From: Acetoanaerobium noterae
GTDB lineage: Bacteria; Bacillota; Clostridia; Peptostreptococcales; Filifactoraceae
NCBI RefSeq assembly: GCF_900168025.1
Contig: NZ_FUYN01000007.1
Location: 20,489 to 84,488, forward strand
DNA: 64,000 bases
Direction of reading: 5' to 3'
In this document: positions 38,192 to 47,827 of the stretch, piece after piece
How the letters are laid out: each line of letters starts with the position of its first letter
Position numbering within the stretch: position 1 is the stretch's first letter
Program-made: the position numbers and the translations under genes
Notes under the pieces: model-generated
What the model was told of the DNA's origin: nothing
Seen by the model: the letters and a program-made list of their open reading frames with translations, nothing else
The model's database searches: none

Positions 38192-39886
38192 ATGGGATTT
38201 AAAGATTATGCTTATGAAAGACCTGATATGACAAAAATTGAAGCTGATTTTAACATTCTTTTGGACAAGTTTGTAAAGGCTGACAGCTTTGAAGAGCAAG
38301 ACAGCGTTATGGAGAAAATAAATGAGATAAGAAGAGATTTTGAAACGGCAGCGAGCTTAGTTCAGGTAAGACATACGCTAGACACTACAGATGAGTACTA
38401 TGAAAAACAAAATGATTATATAGACGAAATTAGCCCGATATATGAAGGACTGATTAGTAAATACTATGAAGCTTTAGTGAATTCGAAATTTAAAGCTGAG
38501 CTAGAAAAAAAATGGGGTTCATATATATTTGATATAGCTCAGACGAAATTAAAAACTTTTTCACCTGAGATAATCGAGGATATGCAAAAAGAAAATAAGC
38601 TAGCAAGTCAGTATACAAAGCTTAGAGCCTCTGCTAAGATAATGTTTCAAGGTGAAGAAAGAAACCTAGCTCAGATGACACCTTTTATGGAATCTTCTGA
38701 TAGAGAGGTTAGAAAATCTGCAAATGAAGCTTACTGCAAATTTTTCTTAGATAATGAAGCAGAATTTGATAGAATATATGATGGGCTTGTTAAAGTACGT
38801 CATGAGATTGCTACAAAATTAGGTTACAAAAATTTTGTGGAATTAGGCTATGCAAGGCTAACTAGAACAGACTACGATGCCGATATGGTAAAAGGCTATA
38901 GAAAACAAGTGAAAGACCATCTAGTGTCAGTAGCTCAAAAGCTAAGAGAGCGTCAAAGAGAAAGACTAGGCTTAGAAAAATTATTGTACTTTGATGAGCC
39001 TCTTGAGTTCTTGACTGGAAACGCTACGCCTAAAGGAAATCCTGAGTGGATTATAGACAAGGGAGCAAAAATGTATCAGGAATTATCAGCTGATACTGAT
39101 GAATTCTTTAACTATATGAGAGACAATGATTTACTTGATTTAGTTGCTAAAAAAGGCAAAGATGGCGGTGGATACTGTACATTCTTCCCTAAATATAAAT
39201 CGCCGTTTATATTTTCGAATTTCAATGGAACCTCTGGGGATGTAGATGTACTAACTCATGAAGCAGGACATGCTTTTCAGGTATTTAAAAGCAGAGATTT
39301 CAAGCTTCCGGAATACGTATGGCCTACATTAGAAGCTTGCGAGATTCACTCTATGAGTATGGAGTTTTTTGCATGGCCATGGATGGAGCTGTTCTTTGAG
39401 AAGGATGTAGATAAATACAAATTCTCTCACCTTGCTTCAGCGCTTTTATTCATTCCATATGGAGTGACAGTAGATGAATTCCAGCACTGGATATATGAAA
39501 ATCCTGAGGCTACGGCTGATGAAAGAAAAGCAAAGTGGAGAGAAATAGAAAAAAATTATCTTCCATGGAGAGACTACGCAGGAAATGAGCTGTTAGAAAA
39601 GGGTGGATACTGGTTTAGACAAGGACATATATTTTCAAATCCTTTCTATTATATAGACTACACTTTGGCTCAAGTATGCGCACTTCAATTCTGGATTAAG
39701 CAAAATGAAAATAAAGAAAAAGCTTGGAGCGAATACGTAAGACTATGCGAAGCTGGTGGAAGCGAGTCTTTCCTAAAGCTAGTGGAAGTTGCAAATCTAA
39801 AGAATCCATTTGTGGATGGAACCATAGCTTCAGTAATTCCGCAAATTAATGACTACCTTGATAAGGTAGATGATAAAAAGTTATAA
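38192..39886 (+). CDS. M3 family oligoendopeptidase
   Basis: Cytosolic zinc peptidase (564 aa) of the M3 (PepF/thimet) family that degrades short peptides. The zinc motif HEAGHAF is at ~355-361, and a downstream glutamate ligand is provided by EACEIHSMSMEFFAWP. The frame is open from 38171, but GGAGGAGATATT directly precedes ATG 38192. Peptide degradation fits an amino-acid-fermenting anaerobe, an inference consistent with gdhA nearby. Confidence 0.93.
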   Translation: MGFKDYAYERPDMTKIEADFNILLDKFVKADSFEEQDSVMEKINEIRRDFETAASLVQVRHTLDTTDEYYEKQNDYIDEISPIYEGLISKYYEALVNSKFKAELEKKWGSYIFDIAQTKLKTFSPEIIEDMQKENKLASQYTKLRASAKIMFQGEERNLAQMTPFMESSDREVRKSANEAYCKFFLDNEAEFDRIYDGLVKVRHEIATKLGYKNFVELGYARLTRTDYDADMVKGYRKQVKDHLVSVAQKLRERQRERLGLEKLLYFDEPLEFLTGNATPKGNPEWIIDKGAKMYQELSADTDEFFNYMRDNDLLDLVAKKGKDGGGYCTFFPKYKSPFIFSNFNGTSGDVDVLTHEAGHAFQVFKSRDFKLPEYVWPTLEACEIHSMSMEFFAWPWMELFFEKDVDKYKFSHLASALLFIPYGVTVDEFQHWIYENPEATADERKAKWREIEKNYLPWRDYAGNELLEKGGYWFRQGHIFSNPFYYIDYTLAQVCALQFWIKQNENKEKAWSEYVRLCEAGGSESFLKLVEVANLKNPFVDGTIASVIPQINDYLDKVDDKKL

Positions 39887-39923
39887 AAAGTAATATAGGA
39901 TAATGTAAAGAAGGAGAAAATTA

Positions 39924-41480
39924 ATGAGTATTTTAAATGTAAAAAATTTGAGTCATGGATTTGGAGACAGAGCTATATTTGACAATGTGTCATTTAGGTT
40001 ATTAAAAGGAGAGCATATAGGATTAATCGGTGCCAATGGAGAGGGAAAATCCAGCTTCATGAAGATAATCACTCACCAGATTGAGCCAGATGCCGGAGTC
40101 ATAGAGTGGTCAAAACGTGTGAGGGTAGGCTATCTAGACCAGCATACAGTTCTTGAAAAAGGTATGACTATAAGAGATGCATTAAAAGGCGCGTTCAAAT
40201 ATTTATATGACCTAGAGGAAGAGATGAACCAAATCTATGGAAAAATGGGAGATGTCGATGAAAACGAGCTAAATATAATGCTTGAAGATGTAGGAAACAT
40301 ACAGGACATTTTGGACCATAACGATTTTTACATTATAGACTCAAAGGTGGAAGAAATAGCAAGAGGACTAGGAATAGCTGATATAGGGCTAGATAAACAA
40401 GTAAACGACTTAAGTGGTGGTCAAAGAACAAAAATTCTGCTTGCAAAATTGCTACTAGAAAAACCTGATATTCTCCTTCTAGATGAGCCTACGAACTACT
40501 TAGATGAACAGCATATAGAATGGCTTAAGCGTTATCTTCAGGAATACGAAAATGCTTTTATTTTGATATCCCATGATATGGCGTTTTTAAATAGTGTAAT
40601 CAACTTAATTTATCATATGGAAAACCAAAAGCTAGATAGATATGTGGGTAGCTATGATGACTTTATGAAAGTATACGAAGCCAAAAAATCACAGCTAGAA
40701 TCTGCTTATAAAAAACAACAGCAAGAGATAGAGGACTTGAAGGATTTTGTTCAGAGGAATAAAGCTAGAGTTGCAACTAGAAATATGGCTATGTCTAGAC
40801 AGAAGAAGCTAGACAAAATGGATGTAATAGAGCTAGCGAAAGATAGACCTAAGCCAGAGTTTAACTTCAAAATGTCTAGAGCATCAGGCAAGCTTATATT
40901 TGAAACAAAAGACCTTGTGATAGGATATGATGAGCCACTTTCAAAGCCACTGAACCTGCGTATGGAAAGAGGACAGAAAATAGCTCTTATGGGAGCCAAT
41001 GGCCTTGGAAAGACTACTCTTCTAAGAAGTATACTAGGTGAGATTCCACCTGTTTCTGGCTCAGTTGAGATGGGGGACTATCTGTATATAGGATATTTCG
41101 AGCAAGAGATGAAGGAAGCAAACTATAATACTTGTATAGAAGAAGTATGGGGAGAATTCCCTTCTATGGACCAAAGAGACATAAGAGCAGCTCTTGCAAA
41201 ATGTGGACTTACTACCAAGCATATAGAAAGTAAGATAGTGGTGCTAAGTGGTGGAGAGCAAGCGAAAGTAAGACTTTGCAAGCTAATCAACAACGAAACT
41301 AATCTACTAGTTCTAGATGAGCCGACAAACCACCTTGATGTAGATGCAAAAGATGAGCTTAAAAGAGCACTAAAAGCTTACAAAGGAAGCATACTTTTGA
41401 TATGCCATGAGCCTGAGTTTTATCAAGATATAGTATCTGATGTATGGAACTGTGAGACATGGACTACAAAAATCGTATAG
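39924..41480 (+). CDS. ABC-F family ATPase (YkpA/YbiT-like)
   Basis: Third ABC-F protein (518 aa), without the C-terminal coiled-coil tail of the other two. Walker A motifs are GANGEGKSS (~37-45) and GANGLGKTT (~355-363). LSGGQRTKILLAKLL, LSGGEQAKVRLCKL and LDEPTNYLD/LDEPTNHLD are present. The interdomain linker contains FVQRNKARVATRNMAMSRQKKLDKM, typical of the YkpA/YbiT (EttA-related) branch. AAGGAG precedes the start. It may be co-transcribed with the M3 peptidase 37 bases upstream. Confidence 0.92.
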   Translation: MSILNVKNLSHGFGDRAIFDNVSFRLLKGEHIGLIGANGEGKSSFMKIITHQIEPDAGVIEWSKRVRVGYLDQHTVLEKGMTIRDALKGAFKYLYDLEEEMNQIYGKMGDVDENELNIMLEDVGNIQDILDHNDFYIIDSKVEEIARGLGIADIGLDKQVNDLSGGQRTKILLAKLLLEKPDILLLDEPTNYLDEQHIEWLKRYLQEYENAFILISHDMAFLNSVINLIYHMENQKLDRYVGSYDDFMKVYEAKKSQLESAYKKQQQEIEDLKDFVQRNKARVATRNMAMSRQKKLDKMDVIELAKDRPKPEFNFKMSRASGKLIFETKDLVIGYDEPLSKPLNLRMERGQKIALMGANGLGKTTLLRSILGEIPPVSGSVEMGDYLYIGYFEQEMKEANYNTCIEEVWGEFPSMDQRDIRAALAKCGLTTKHIESKIVVLSGGEQAKVRLCKLINNETNLLVLDEPTNHLDVDAKDELKRALKAYKGSILLICHEPEFYQDIVSDVWNCETWTTKIV

Positions 41481-41490
41481 AATAAATCGA

Positions 41491-41519
41491 AGATCTGCTT
41501 TTGAAGCAGGTCTTTTTTT
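41491..41519 (+). terminator. Rho-independent terminator after ABC-F gene
   Basis: An AGATCTGCTT / AAGCAGGTCT stem with one G-T pair, followed by a T-run. Confidence 0.9.
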
Positions 41520-41644
41520 ATACCAAAATAGTTTGATTGAAGTACACTTTTAAATGGTCTTGATAGTTTTTGATTTTGTCTTTTTCCTTTAACTTTTAAA
41601 TGTAGAATTTTATGGTATAACTATAATTGATAGGGGGAGAGGGA

Positions 41645-42808
41645 ATGAATATATTTAATAAAATGGATAGAGTGGAGTTTCTAAGAGAAAGCAATGAAGC
41701 GAGTGATTATATAGAAAAATTGAAACTATTAGAAAACAAAGCTTCTGGAGATATAAAATCCAAAATTGAAAAAGAAATAAAAATTTGCACATGGGGAATG
41801 CTCGGAGAAAAAAATATAGCATTTGAATTAAGAAATAGTGGGATACCGATGTATGTGCTTCATGATGTGAATATTGAAATTGAAGATTTGACTGCACAAA
41901 TAGATTATATAGTTGTGACAAGAAAGCTTAATTTTATTATTGAGTGCAAAAACTTAATTGGGGATATAGAAATAGACAATAATGGTAATTTTCTTAGAAA
42001 ATATACCTTCAAAGGGAAACAAATTAAAGAAGGTATTTATTCTCCTATAACTCAAAATCAAAGACATTTAGAAGTACTAAAGAAAGTAAAAAAAGATTCA
42101 TTTAATGATAATTTTTTATTTAAAATGGGGATAGATAAAACTTTTGATTTATTTAATAAGTCAATTGTGGTTTTATCGAACCCCAAAACTATATTAAATG
42201 CTAAATATGCTAAAAAGGATGTCAAAGACCAAGTAATAAGAGCAGACCAACTAATAAAGCATATGAAATTCCATATAAATCAATCTAAGGAATTCGCATC
42301 AAGTGATAAACAAATGCTTAGTATTGCTAATGATTTTTTGAATCTTCATAATCAGAGTAAATCTTCTTTTGAAAAGCGCTATCAGGAATTTGCTAGTGCA
42401 GTTGGAGTGGATTATGCACAAGATTTTGGGATTGATAACATAACTAAAGATACTAGTATTAATAAATCAGCAAATTCAGCCTACCTTAGTAACAGTGGAT
42501 ACAATAACTTTTTTGATAATGCTGTTGAAGAAAATTTAAATGATATAGAGCCAAAACAAGAATTAGAAAATAAAACTATAGATATCGATAAATTACGGGC
42601 GGAACTTAAAGAGATGAGATTAAAAACTAGCAGAAAAGAAAATATAAAACCCTATTTTATTTTTAATGATAAACAAATGGATGACTTAATTGATAAATAT
42701 CCTAAAAGCAAAGAGGCTTTGGTAAAGGTTTCTGGATTTGGAGAGAAAAAAGCTGAAAAATATGGAGAAGAGATTTTGAGTATCTTAGCTAAATTTGATT
42801 GTAATTAA
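41645..42808 (+). CDS. NERD nuclease-domain protein with C-terminal HRDC domain
   Basis: Protein of 387 aa. The N-terminal region (~30-190) is a NERD domain, with the PD-(D/E)xK-type pattern WGMLGEKNIAFEL, QIDYIVVT and FIIECKNLIGDIEID. A low-complexity linker (~245-320) follows. The last ~60 residues look like a helicase-and-RNase-D C-terminal (HRDC) nucleic-acid-binding domain (DDLIDKYPKSKEALVKVSGFGEKKAEKYGEEIL). Nuclease activity is inferred. GGGGAGAGG supports ATG 41645 rather than the upstream TTG at 41627. A defence or repair role is possible but unproven. Confidence 0.8.
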   Translation: MNIFNKMDRVEFLRESNEASDYIEKLKLLENKASGDIKSKIEKEIKICTWGMLGEKNIAFELRNSGIPMYVLHDVNIEIEDLTAQIDYIVVTRKLNFIIECKNLIGDIEIDNNGNFLRKYTFKGKQIKEGIYSPITQNQRHLEVLKKVKKDSFNDNFLFKMGIDKTFDLFNKSIVVLSNPKTILNAKYAKKDVKDQVIRADQLIKHMKFHINQSKEFASSDKQMLSIANDFLNLHNQSKSSFEKRYQEFASAVGVDYAQDFGIDNITKDTSINKSANSAYLSNSGYNNFFDNAVEENLNDIEPKQELENKTIDIDKLRAELKEMRLKTSRKENIKPYFIFNDKQMDDLIDKYPKSKEALVKVSGFGEKKAEKYGEEILSILAKFDCN

Positions 42809-42839
42809 AAATAATCTTACATATGAGGAGGACTAACTA

Positions 42840-43277
42840 ATGAATGAGCAAAATGATAAAAATGAAATTTCATCACAAAGAAAAGGACTTTATTATACTG
42901 GATTAGTGCTTGTGGTGATAGGGATAATGATGTTTATGTCTACCTTTGTTCTATCTATGATGAATCCTTTCGGTGGAAATCCGTTTATGAATGCAGTTAT
43001 AGGGATGATTATGATAATGATAGGAAATGTGCTTATGGCTGTGGGAAGAAGAGGACTAGCAGGGAGTGGTATAATTCTTGACCCGAATCAAGCTAGAGAA
43101 GATTTAAAACCTTATTCTAAACAAGCTGGTGGAATGATAAACGATGCACTAGAAGAAGTGGATGTGATTCACAATATAAAAGATGATTCGCAGACTATAA
43201 AAATAAGATGTAGAAATTGCAAAGGACTAAATGATGAAAATGCTAGATATTGTAATCACTGTGGTAAAGAGTTATGA
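42840..43277 (+). CDS. Membrane protein with C-terminal zinc ribbon
   Basis: Hypothetical protein (145 aa). Two transmembrane helices (~16-38 and ~47-67) are rich in Met and Ile and separated by a short NPFGGNPF loop. The C-terminus (~122-145) is a zinc ribbon with CRNCKGLNDENARYCNHCGKEL, two CxxC pairs. The function is unknown. It starts 31 bases after the NERD gene with GAGGAGG and is probably in its operon. Confidence 0.75.
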   Translation: MNEQNDKNEISSQRKGLYYTGLVLVVIGIMMFMSTFVLSMMNPFGGNPFMNAVIGMIMIMIGNVLMAVGRRGLAGSGIILDPNQAREDLKPYSKQAGGMINDALEEVDVIHNIKDDSQTIKIRCRNCKGLNDENARYCNHCGKEL

Positions 43278-43304
43278 TTAATATATTTTTAGAATAGATT
43301 CAGT

Positions 43305-43332
43305 AAAGGCCTAAAAAAAATAGGTCTTTTTT
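43305..43332 (+). terminator. Rho-independent terminator
   Basis: AAGGCCTA / TAGGTCTT stem (one G-T pair) with an all-A loop, followed by T residues. It ends the NERD and zinc-ribbon transcript. Confidence 0.8.
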
Positions 43333-43461
43333 ATCATTTAATACTAGCGCTTGTTACCTAAAATATGATACAATAAATAATAAGATAAAAATAATTTACC
43401 AATTGCTGGAACTATTGACAATAGTTTATCAATTATTTCAAGGAAATATATGGAGGTAAAA

Positions 43462-45069
43462 ATGACATTAGATATATATAATGTGCTGATAGGTATAATT
43501 TCGGCAGCAGTATTTCAATTTGTGATTTTTGCTGTTCATATAAGAGATTATAAAAAAGAAAAGTTTTTATTGATTTGGCTACTTGGTACAGGGTTTGTTA
43601 TCGCAGGTTTTTTTTCGAGTTTTTTGGCGAGAAATGAAGATATACAAGCCTATGTTATTATGGTGCATAATTTACTTTTGATTTTAGGTCAAGGGCTTTA
43701 CTATATATCTCTTAAAAAATATTTTAAACCAAAAGATATGATTAAAAATTATCGATTGGATTTAGGATTAGTTATATTTTTTCTAACTATTTTTTCAGTG
43801 TTTTCTCAAAATATCACAATAAGAATGATCAGCAATTCGCTAGTATTGCTACTATTTTCTTTATTTTCTTTACGTTTACTTAATCAAAATAGATCAGAGG
43901 ATATAAGAAGAGGTTCTAATCTTTTTATAATTTCAAATTGGATTAATATTGTATTTTGGACTTATAGGATTTTGGCTGTATATTTTGTTTTGCCAAAATT
44001 TCCAAGACTATATGAAATGATTATAGTTATGAGCTATTTGTCTAGCTTAATGCTATGTGTTCTAGGAAGCTTGGGATTGATTTTTCTTATAAACCAAAGA
44101 CTAACTTCTATGTTAGAAAAAGAAAAGTTAAAATTTATGACTATAATAGAAACTAGTCCAGATTCTGTCGTTGTTACTAATCTAAGCGACGGGAAAATTG
44201 TTATAGCGAATAATAATTTTATGAAAAAAATGCAGTATTCTATGGAAGAGCTTTTAGATGAGACTACTGTATCTATAAAAATATGGAAAGACCAATGTTC
44301 AAGAGACAATTTTCTAAATGCCATAAAAAATAGCGAAAACATAGAAAAATATGAAGACTATTTATATGCTAAGGATGGTAGTAAATTTCTTGGATGTATT
44401 TCAGCCAACAAAATGAGTATTGATGGAGAGGAATATATAATATCTATTATCCGAGATGTCACAAAGGTAAGAGAAACAGAGAAAAAGCTTTTGGAAAGCG
44501 AAAGAAAATATAAAGAATTAGCAGAGCAGTTGAAGCTCGAAAAAGAAATAGCGGAGAAGAATTCTTTGACTGATGGACTTACAGGACTAGCTAATAGAAG
44601 GTATTTAGAGGATAGGATTTTCTATGAATTTGCAAGGATGAAAAGAACTTGGATGGAGCTATCCATCATAATGATAGATGTAGATTACTTTAAACTATAT
44701 AACGATACCTATGGTCATATGCAAGGTGATGAATGCTTAAAAATTGTTGCGAATGAACTTAATAACAGCGTTAAAAGAGCTACGGATTTGGTTGCGAGAT
44801 ATGGAGGAGAAGAATTTGTAGTGCTGCTTCCAAACACAGGCAAAGAAGAAGCGCATATGATGGCAACTAGCATGAAAAAAAATATTGAGGATCTAAAAAT
44901 AACACATGAGCTTTCGGATGTTTCTAGCTATGTAACTGTAAGCGTAGGAGTAGCAACGTTTAATAGAGATACAAAGTTGCCATGCAATATGCTAATACAG
45001 CAGGCTGACGAAGCCTTATATCTTGCAAAGGATTATGGAAGAAACCAGGTTGTTGCAGCAAATTTGTAA
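43462..45069 (+). CDS. Membrane PAS-GGDEF diguanylate cyclase
   Basis: Predicted c-di-GMP synthase (535 aa). About seven membrane helices (~5-210) form an N-terminal module, followed by a PAS domain (~222-335), a short coiled coil, and a GGDEF domain (~370-535). The active site is RYGGEEF (~446-452), and the product-inhibition I-site RATD stands just before it. The metal aspartate is in IIMIDVDYFKLYND. GGAGGTAAAA supports ATG 43462 rather than the earlier ATG at 43450. It is closely paralogous to the next gene. Confidence 0.92.
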   Translation: MTLDIYNVLIGIISAAVFQFVIFAVHIRDYKKEKFLLIWLLGTGFVIAGFFSSFLARNEDIQAYVIMVHNLLLILGQGLYYISLKKYFKPKDMIKNYRLDLGLVIFFLTIFSVFSQNITIRMISNSLVLLLFSLFSLRLLNQNRSEDIRRGSNLFIISNWINIVFWTYRILAVYFVLPKFPRLYEMIIVMSYLSSLMLCVLGSLGLIFLINQRLTSMLEKEKLKFMTIIETSPDSVVVTNLSDGKIVIANNNFMKKMQYSMEELLDETTVSIKIWKDQCSRDNFLNAIKNSENIEKYEDYLYAKDGSKFLGCISANKMSIDGEEYIISIIRDVTKVRETEKKLLESERKYKELAEQLKLEKEIAEKNSLTDGLTGLANRRYLEDRIFYEFARMKRTWMELSIIMIDVDYFKLYNDTYGHMQGDECLKIVANELNNSVKRATDLVARYGGEEFVVLLPNTGKEEAHMMATSMKKNIEDLKITHELSDVSSYVTVSVGVATFNRDTKLPCNMLIQQADEALYLAKDYGRNQVVAANL

Positions 45070-45099
45070 AGAGGTGGTATTGCACCTCTTTATTTTTTT
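45069..45099 (+). terminator. Rho-independent terminator after first cyclase
   Basis: An AAGAGGTG / CACCTCTT stem with a 6-base loop, followed by TATTTTTTT. The stem begins in the stop codon. Confidence 0.88.
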
Positions 45100-45305
45100 G
45101 ATAAAAAACGTTATAGGGTAAATTAGGAATTTTAATTCTGAAATAGAGGATATGATTTGTGATTTATAAACATATATTAAAGTCAGTTTTATTCCGATAA
45201 ATTATGGTAGAATGAATTATAAAGTTAATTAATTGAGTATTAAAGATGGTTAAAAACTATTTTAAATTATAAATAGAGGAAGAATAAGTTTAAGGGGGTA
45301 GAATA

Positions 45306-47723
45306 TTGAATTTTGATGTATACAGTGCAACAATAGGGATAACTATTGCTATAGTATTTCAATTTATAGCACTTATTTTTCATGTTAAAATGCATAAAAA
45401 AGAGCAGTTTATAATGTGGTGGGTTCTAGGGATGGGACTTAGCGTTGTAGGTTTGTTGACTATATATTTAAGGACGTTTCCTTCTTTAAATAGAGGAGCT
45501 CTTATAGTATCAAATGCACTTACGATTTTTGGTCAGGGAGCTTTTTTTATAGCAATTGAATCGTATTTAAATAAAAATATAAAAGTAAATAAATTAAAAA
45601 CAATTCTAGCCACAGGAATTATAGTATTAATATACTTTTCTGTATTCTCAGAGATTACAGTATTGCGCATGTTAACCACATCTATAGTTTTGTTAGTTTT
45701 TTCTGTTTTAATAGTCAGAAGACTTTATTTATCCAAGTCGGATGACAACAAAGATAATATGAATTTTATGATAGCAACTTTTTCTATTAATGCTTTTTAC
45801 TGGATTACTAGAGCTACGATTGTGATTTTTATTTTACCAACTCATCCCGAAATTTACGACATAATATTGATATTTAGCTATATTATGGTGCTTTTAGTGT
45901 GCACTTTAGGAACTTTGGGTCTAATATTTCTTATTAATAAAAATCTTGTAGAGAGAGAAGAAAAAGAACGTCTGAAGGCAGAAAAAGAAAGACTTAAGTT
46001 TTTAACTATAATTGAAACGAGTCCTGATTTAATATTAGTATCAAAACTGTCTGACGGAGAGATAGTACTTGCAAATAAAGTTTTTTTAGATACTTTAGGA
46101 TATCATACTGATGAAGTAGTTGCTAAAACTACTTTAGAACTAAATATATGGGAAAACAGTGAGGCGAGAGCAAAGTTTGCAAATGATTTAAAAATAAATA
46201 AAAGATTAAATCACTATGAAAGTAATTTTGTAAGAAAAGATGGCACAAAATTTATTGGGAGCATGTCTGTGACTACTATTACTATAGAGGATGAAGAATT
46301 TATTATAGGTATAGTAAGAGATGTGACAGAGCTTAAAGAAATAGAGGAAATACTTCAAGAAAGTAAAAATAAGTTTGAAACTATTGCTATGAGCTCTGCT
46401 TCTTGGGAAGCTTGGTTTGATGAAAAAGGAGTACTAGTTTGGACCAATGATTTGATTGAAGCCATTACAGGGTTTACAGCAGAAGAAGGCTTTGCAAAGA
46501 ATGATTTAATTAGAAATCTATTAATATCAGATGATAGTCAAGAGACTTTAGACGAGAAATTTAAAACTACTCTTGAACTACAAAGAGGTGGTAGCTCAGA
46601 AGCTAGAATAAAAAGTAAGGATGGGAGCTGCAAGTGGATATTAATAAATTGGAGACCTGTAATTAGCGATAAAAAAGACTTTAAGGGATTCAGAACGAGT
46701 ATAGTTGATATAACAGAAAAGAAAAAAGCTGAATTTGCAGCTGCAGAGTTAGCCCAGCAACTTAAAAAGGAAAAGGAAGTTGCTGAAAAAAATTCTCTTA
46801 CAGATGGTATGACAGGGCTGGCTAACAGAAGATATTTAGATGAGCAGATTATGCTTGAATATTTTAGAATGAAGCGTACTGGTGAAAAATTATCGATTAT
46901 TATGATTGATGTAGATTTTTTCAAGCTATACAACGACGCTTATGGACACCTTCAAGGCGATGAGTGTCTAAAAATGGTAGCGAAAGTTCTAAAGACAACT
47001 ATAAAAAGAGCTACAGATATAGCTGCAAGATATGGAGGAGAGGAGTTTGTAGTTCTGCTTCCAGACACCGATGAGATAGGAGCTATAAAGGTGGCTGAAA
47101 CTTTAAGAGCAAATGTTGAGGCTATGAAGATGGAGCACAAGGATTCGAGAATCTCTGATGTAGTTACAGTTAGTATAGGCGTGGCTACTTTTGATAAGCA
47201 TAGCCTTGTTGCACCTGAAAATTTAGTTCAAAAAGCAGATGAAGCTCTTTATGAAGCAAAAAATTCAGGAAGAAATAAGGTGATGCCGCGTGCTGAGGAA
47301 TTAAAAGTACTAGATTCATCAGATTTTTTAAAGGTAGTATGGTCATCGAAGTTTGAATCAGGACATGAAGGAATAGATGCTCAACATAAGGAGTTGTTTG
47401 ACGACTCTAATGAAATATTTGAATCGATACTTTCCATTAAAACTAAAGAAGAGCAACTTGAATCTCTTATGAAGATTATGGATGATTTGAAGGAGCATTT
47501 TGATTATGAGGAAGAAGTTTTAAGAGAAATAGGTTATCCTGAAGTGAATTATCACGCAGTATCTCATATGAATTTAATAAATAATGCTAAGCTTTTTATT
47601 GATAAGTTTCAAAAAGATGAAGTTGAAATTATAGAGGTGCTTAATTTTATTATATTTGAAGTAATAGCAGATCATCTTTATAGACAAGATAGACTGTATT
47701 TTCCATATCTAGAAAAAGTATAA
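45306..47723 (+). CDS. Membrane PAS-PAS-GGDEF-hemerythrin diguanylate cyclase
   Basis: Multidomain sensor (805 aa). The same seven-helix N-terminal module as its neighbour (~1-215) is followed by two PAS domains (~230-345, ~350-475), GGDEF (~490-665; RYGGEEF active site, RATD I-site) and a C-terminal bacteriohemerythrin domain (~675-805). All diiron ligands are visible: GIDAQHKELF, HFDYEEEVL, HAVSHMNL and ADHLYRQD. An oxygen- or NO-tuned c-di-GMP synthase is inferred. It starts at TTG 45306, after AGGGGG. Confidence 0.92.
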   Translation: MNFDVYSATIGITIAIVFQFIALIFHVKMHKKEQFIMWWVLGMGLSVVGLLTIYLRTFPSLNRGALIVSNALTIFGQGAFFIAIESYLNKNIKVNKLKTILATGIIVLIYFSVFSEITVLRMLTTSIVLLVFSVLIVRRLYLSKSDDNKDNMNFMIATFSINAFYWITRATIVIFILPTHPEIYDIILIFSYIMVLLVCTLGTLGLIFLINKNLVEREEKERLKAEKERLKFLTIIETSPDLILVSKLSDGEIVLANKVFLDTLGYHTDEVVAKTTLELNIWENSEARAKFANDLKINKRLNHYESNFVRKDGTKFIGSMSVTTITIEDEEFIIGIVRDVTELKEIEEILQESKNKFETIAMSSASWEAWFDEKGVLVWTNDLIEAITGFTAEEGFAKNDLIRNLLISDDSQETLDEKFKTTLELQRGGSSEARIKSKDGSCKWILINWRPVISDKKDFKGFRTSIVDITEKKKAEFAAAELAQQLKKEKEVAEKNSLTDGMTGLANRRYLDEQIMLEYFRMKRTGEKLSIIMIDVDFFKLYNDAYGHLQGDECLKMVAKVLKTTIKRATDIAARYGGEEFVVLLPDTDEIGAIKVAETLRANVEAMKMEHKDSRISDVVTVSIGVATFDKHSLVAPENLVQKADEALYEAKNSGRNKVMPRAEELKVLDSSDFLKVVWSSKFESGHEGIDAQHKELFDDSNEIFESILSIKTKEEQLESLMKIMDDLKEHFDYEEEVLREIGYPEVNYHAVSHMNLINNAKLFIDKFQKDEVEIIEVLNFIIFEVIADHLYRQDRLYFPYLEKV

Positions 47724-47779
47724 CCCTAAAAATATTTTGCCCTTTCTGGCTCGAGTTGGTCAGTTAGGGTTCTTTTTTT
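47722..47779 (+). terminator. Terminator after hemerythrin cyclase
   Basis: AACCCTAA (47722-47729) pairs with TTAGGGTT (47764-47771), with an inner GCC..GGC arm, followed by a T-run. Confidence 0.8.
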
Positions 47780-47827
47780 GAAAAAAAGGTGTATTATAGA
47801 AATAAAATATGTATTGGAGGGGATGTA

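Noticed and set aside
45180..45300. Sigma-D promoter (CCGATAA near 45197) before the hemerythrin cyclase
   Set aside because: The nearest TAAA is only 12 bases away instead of about 16, so the spacing does not fit.
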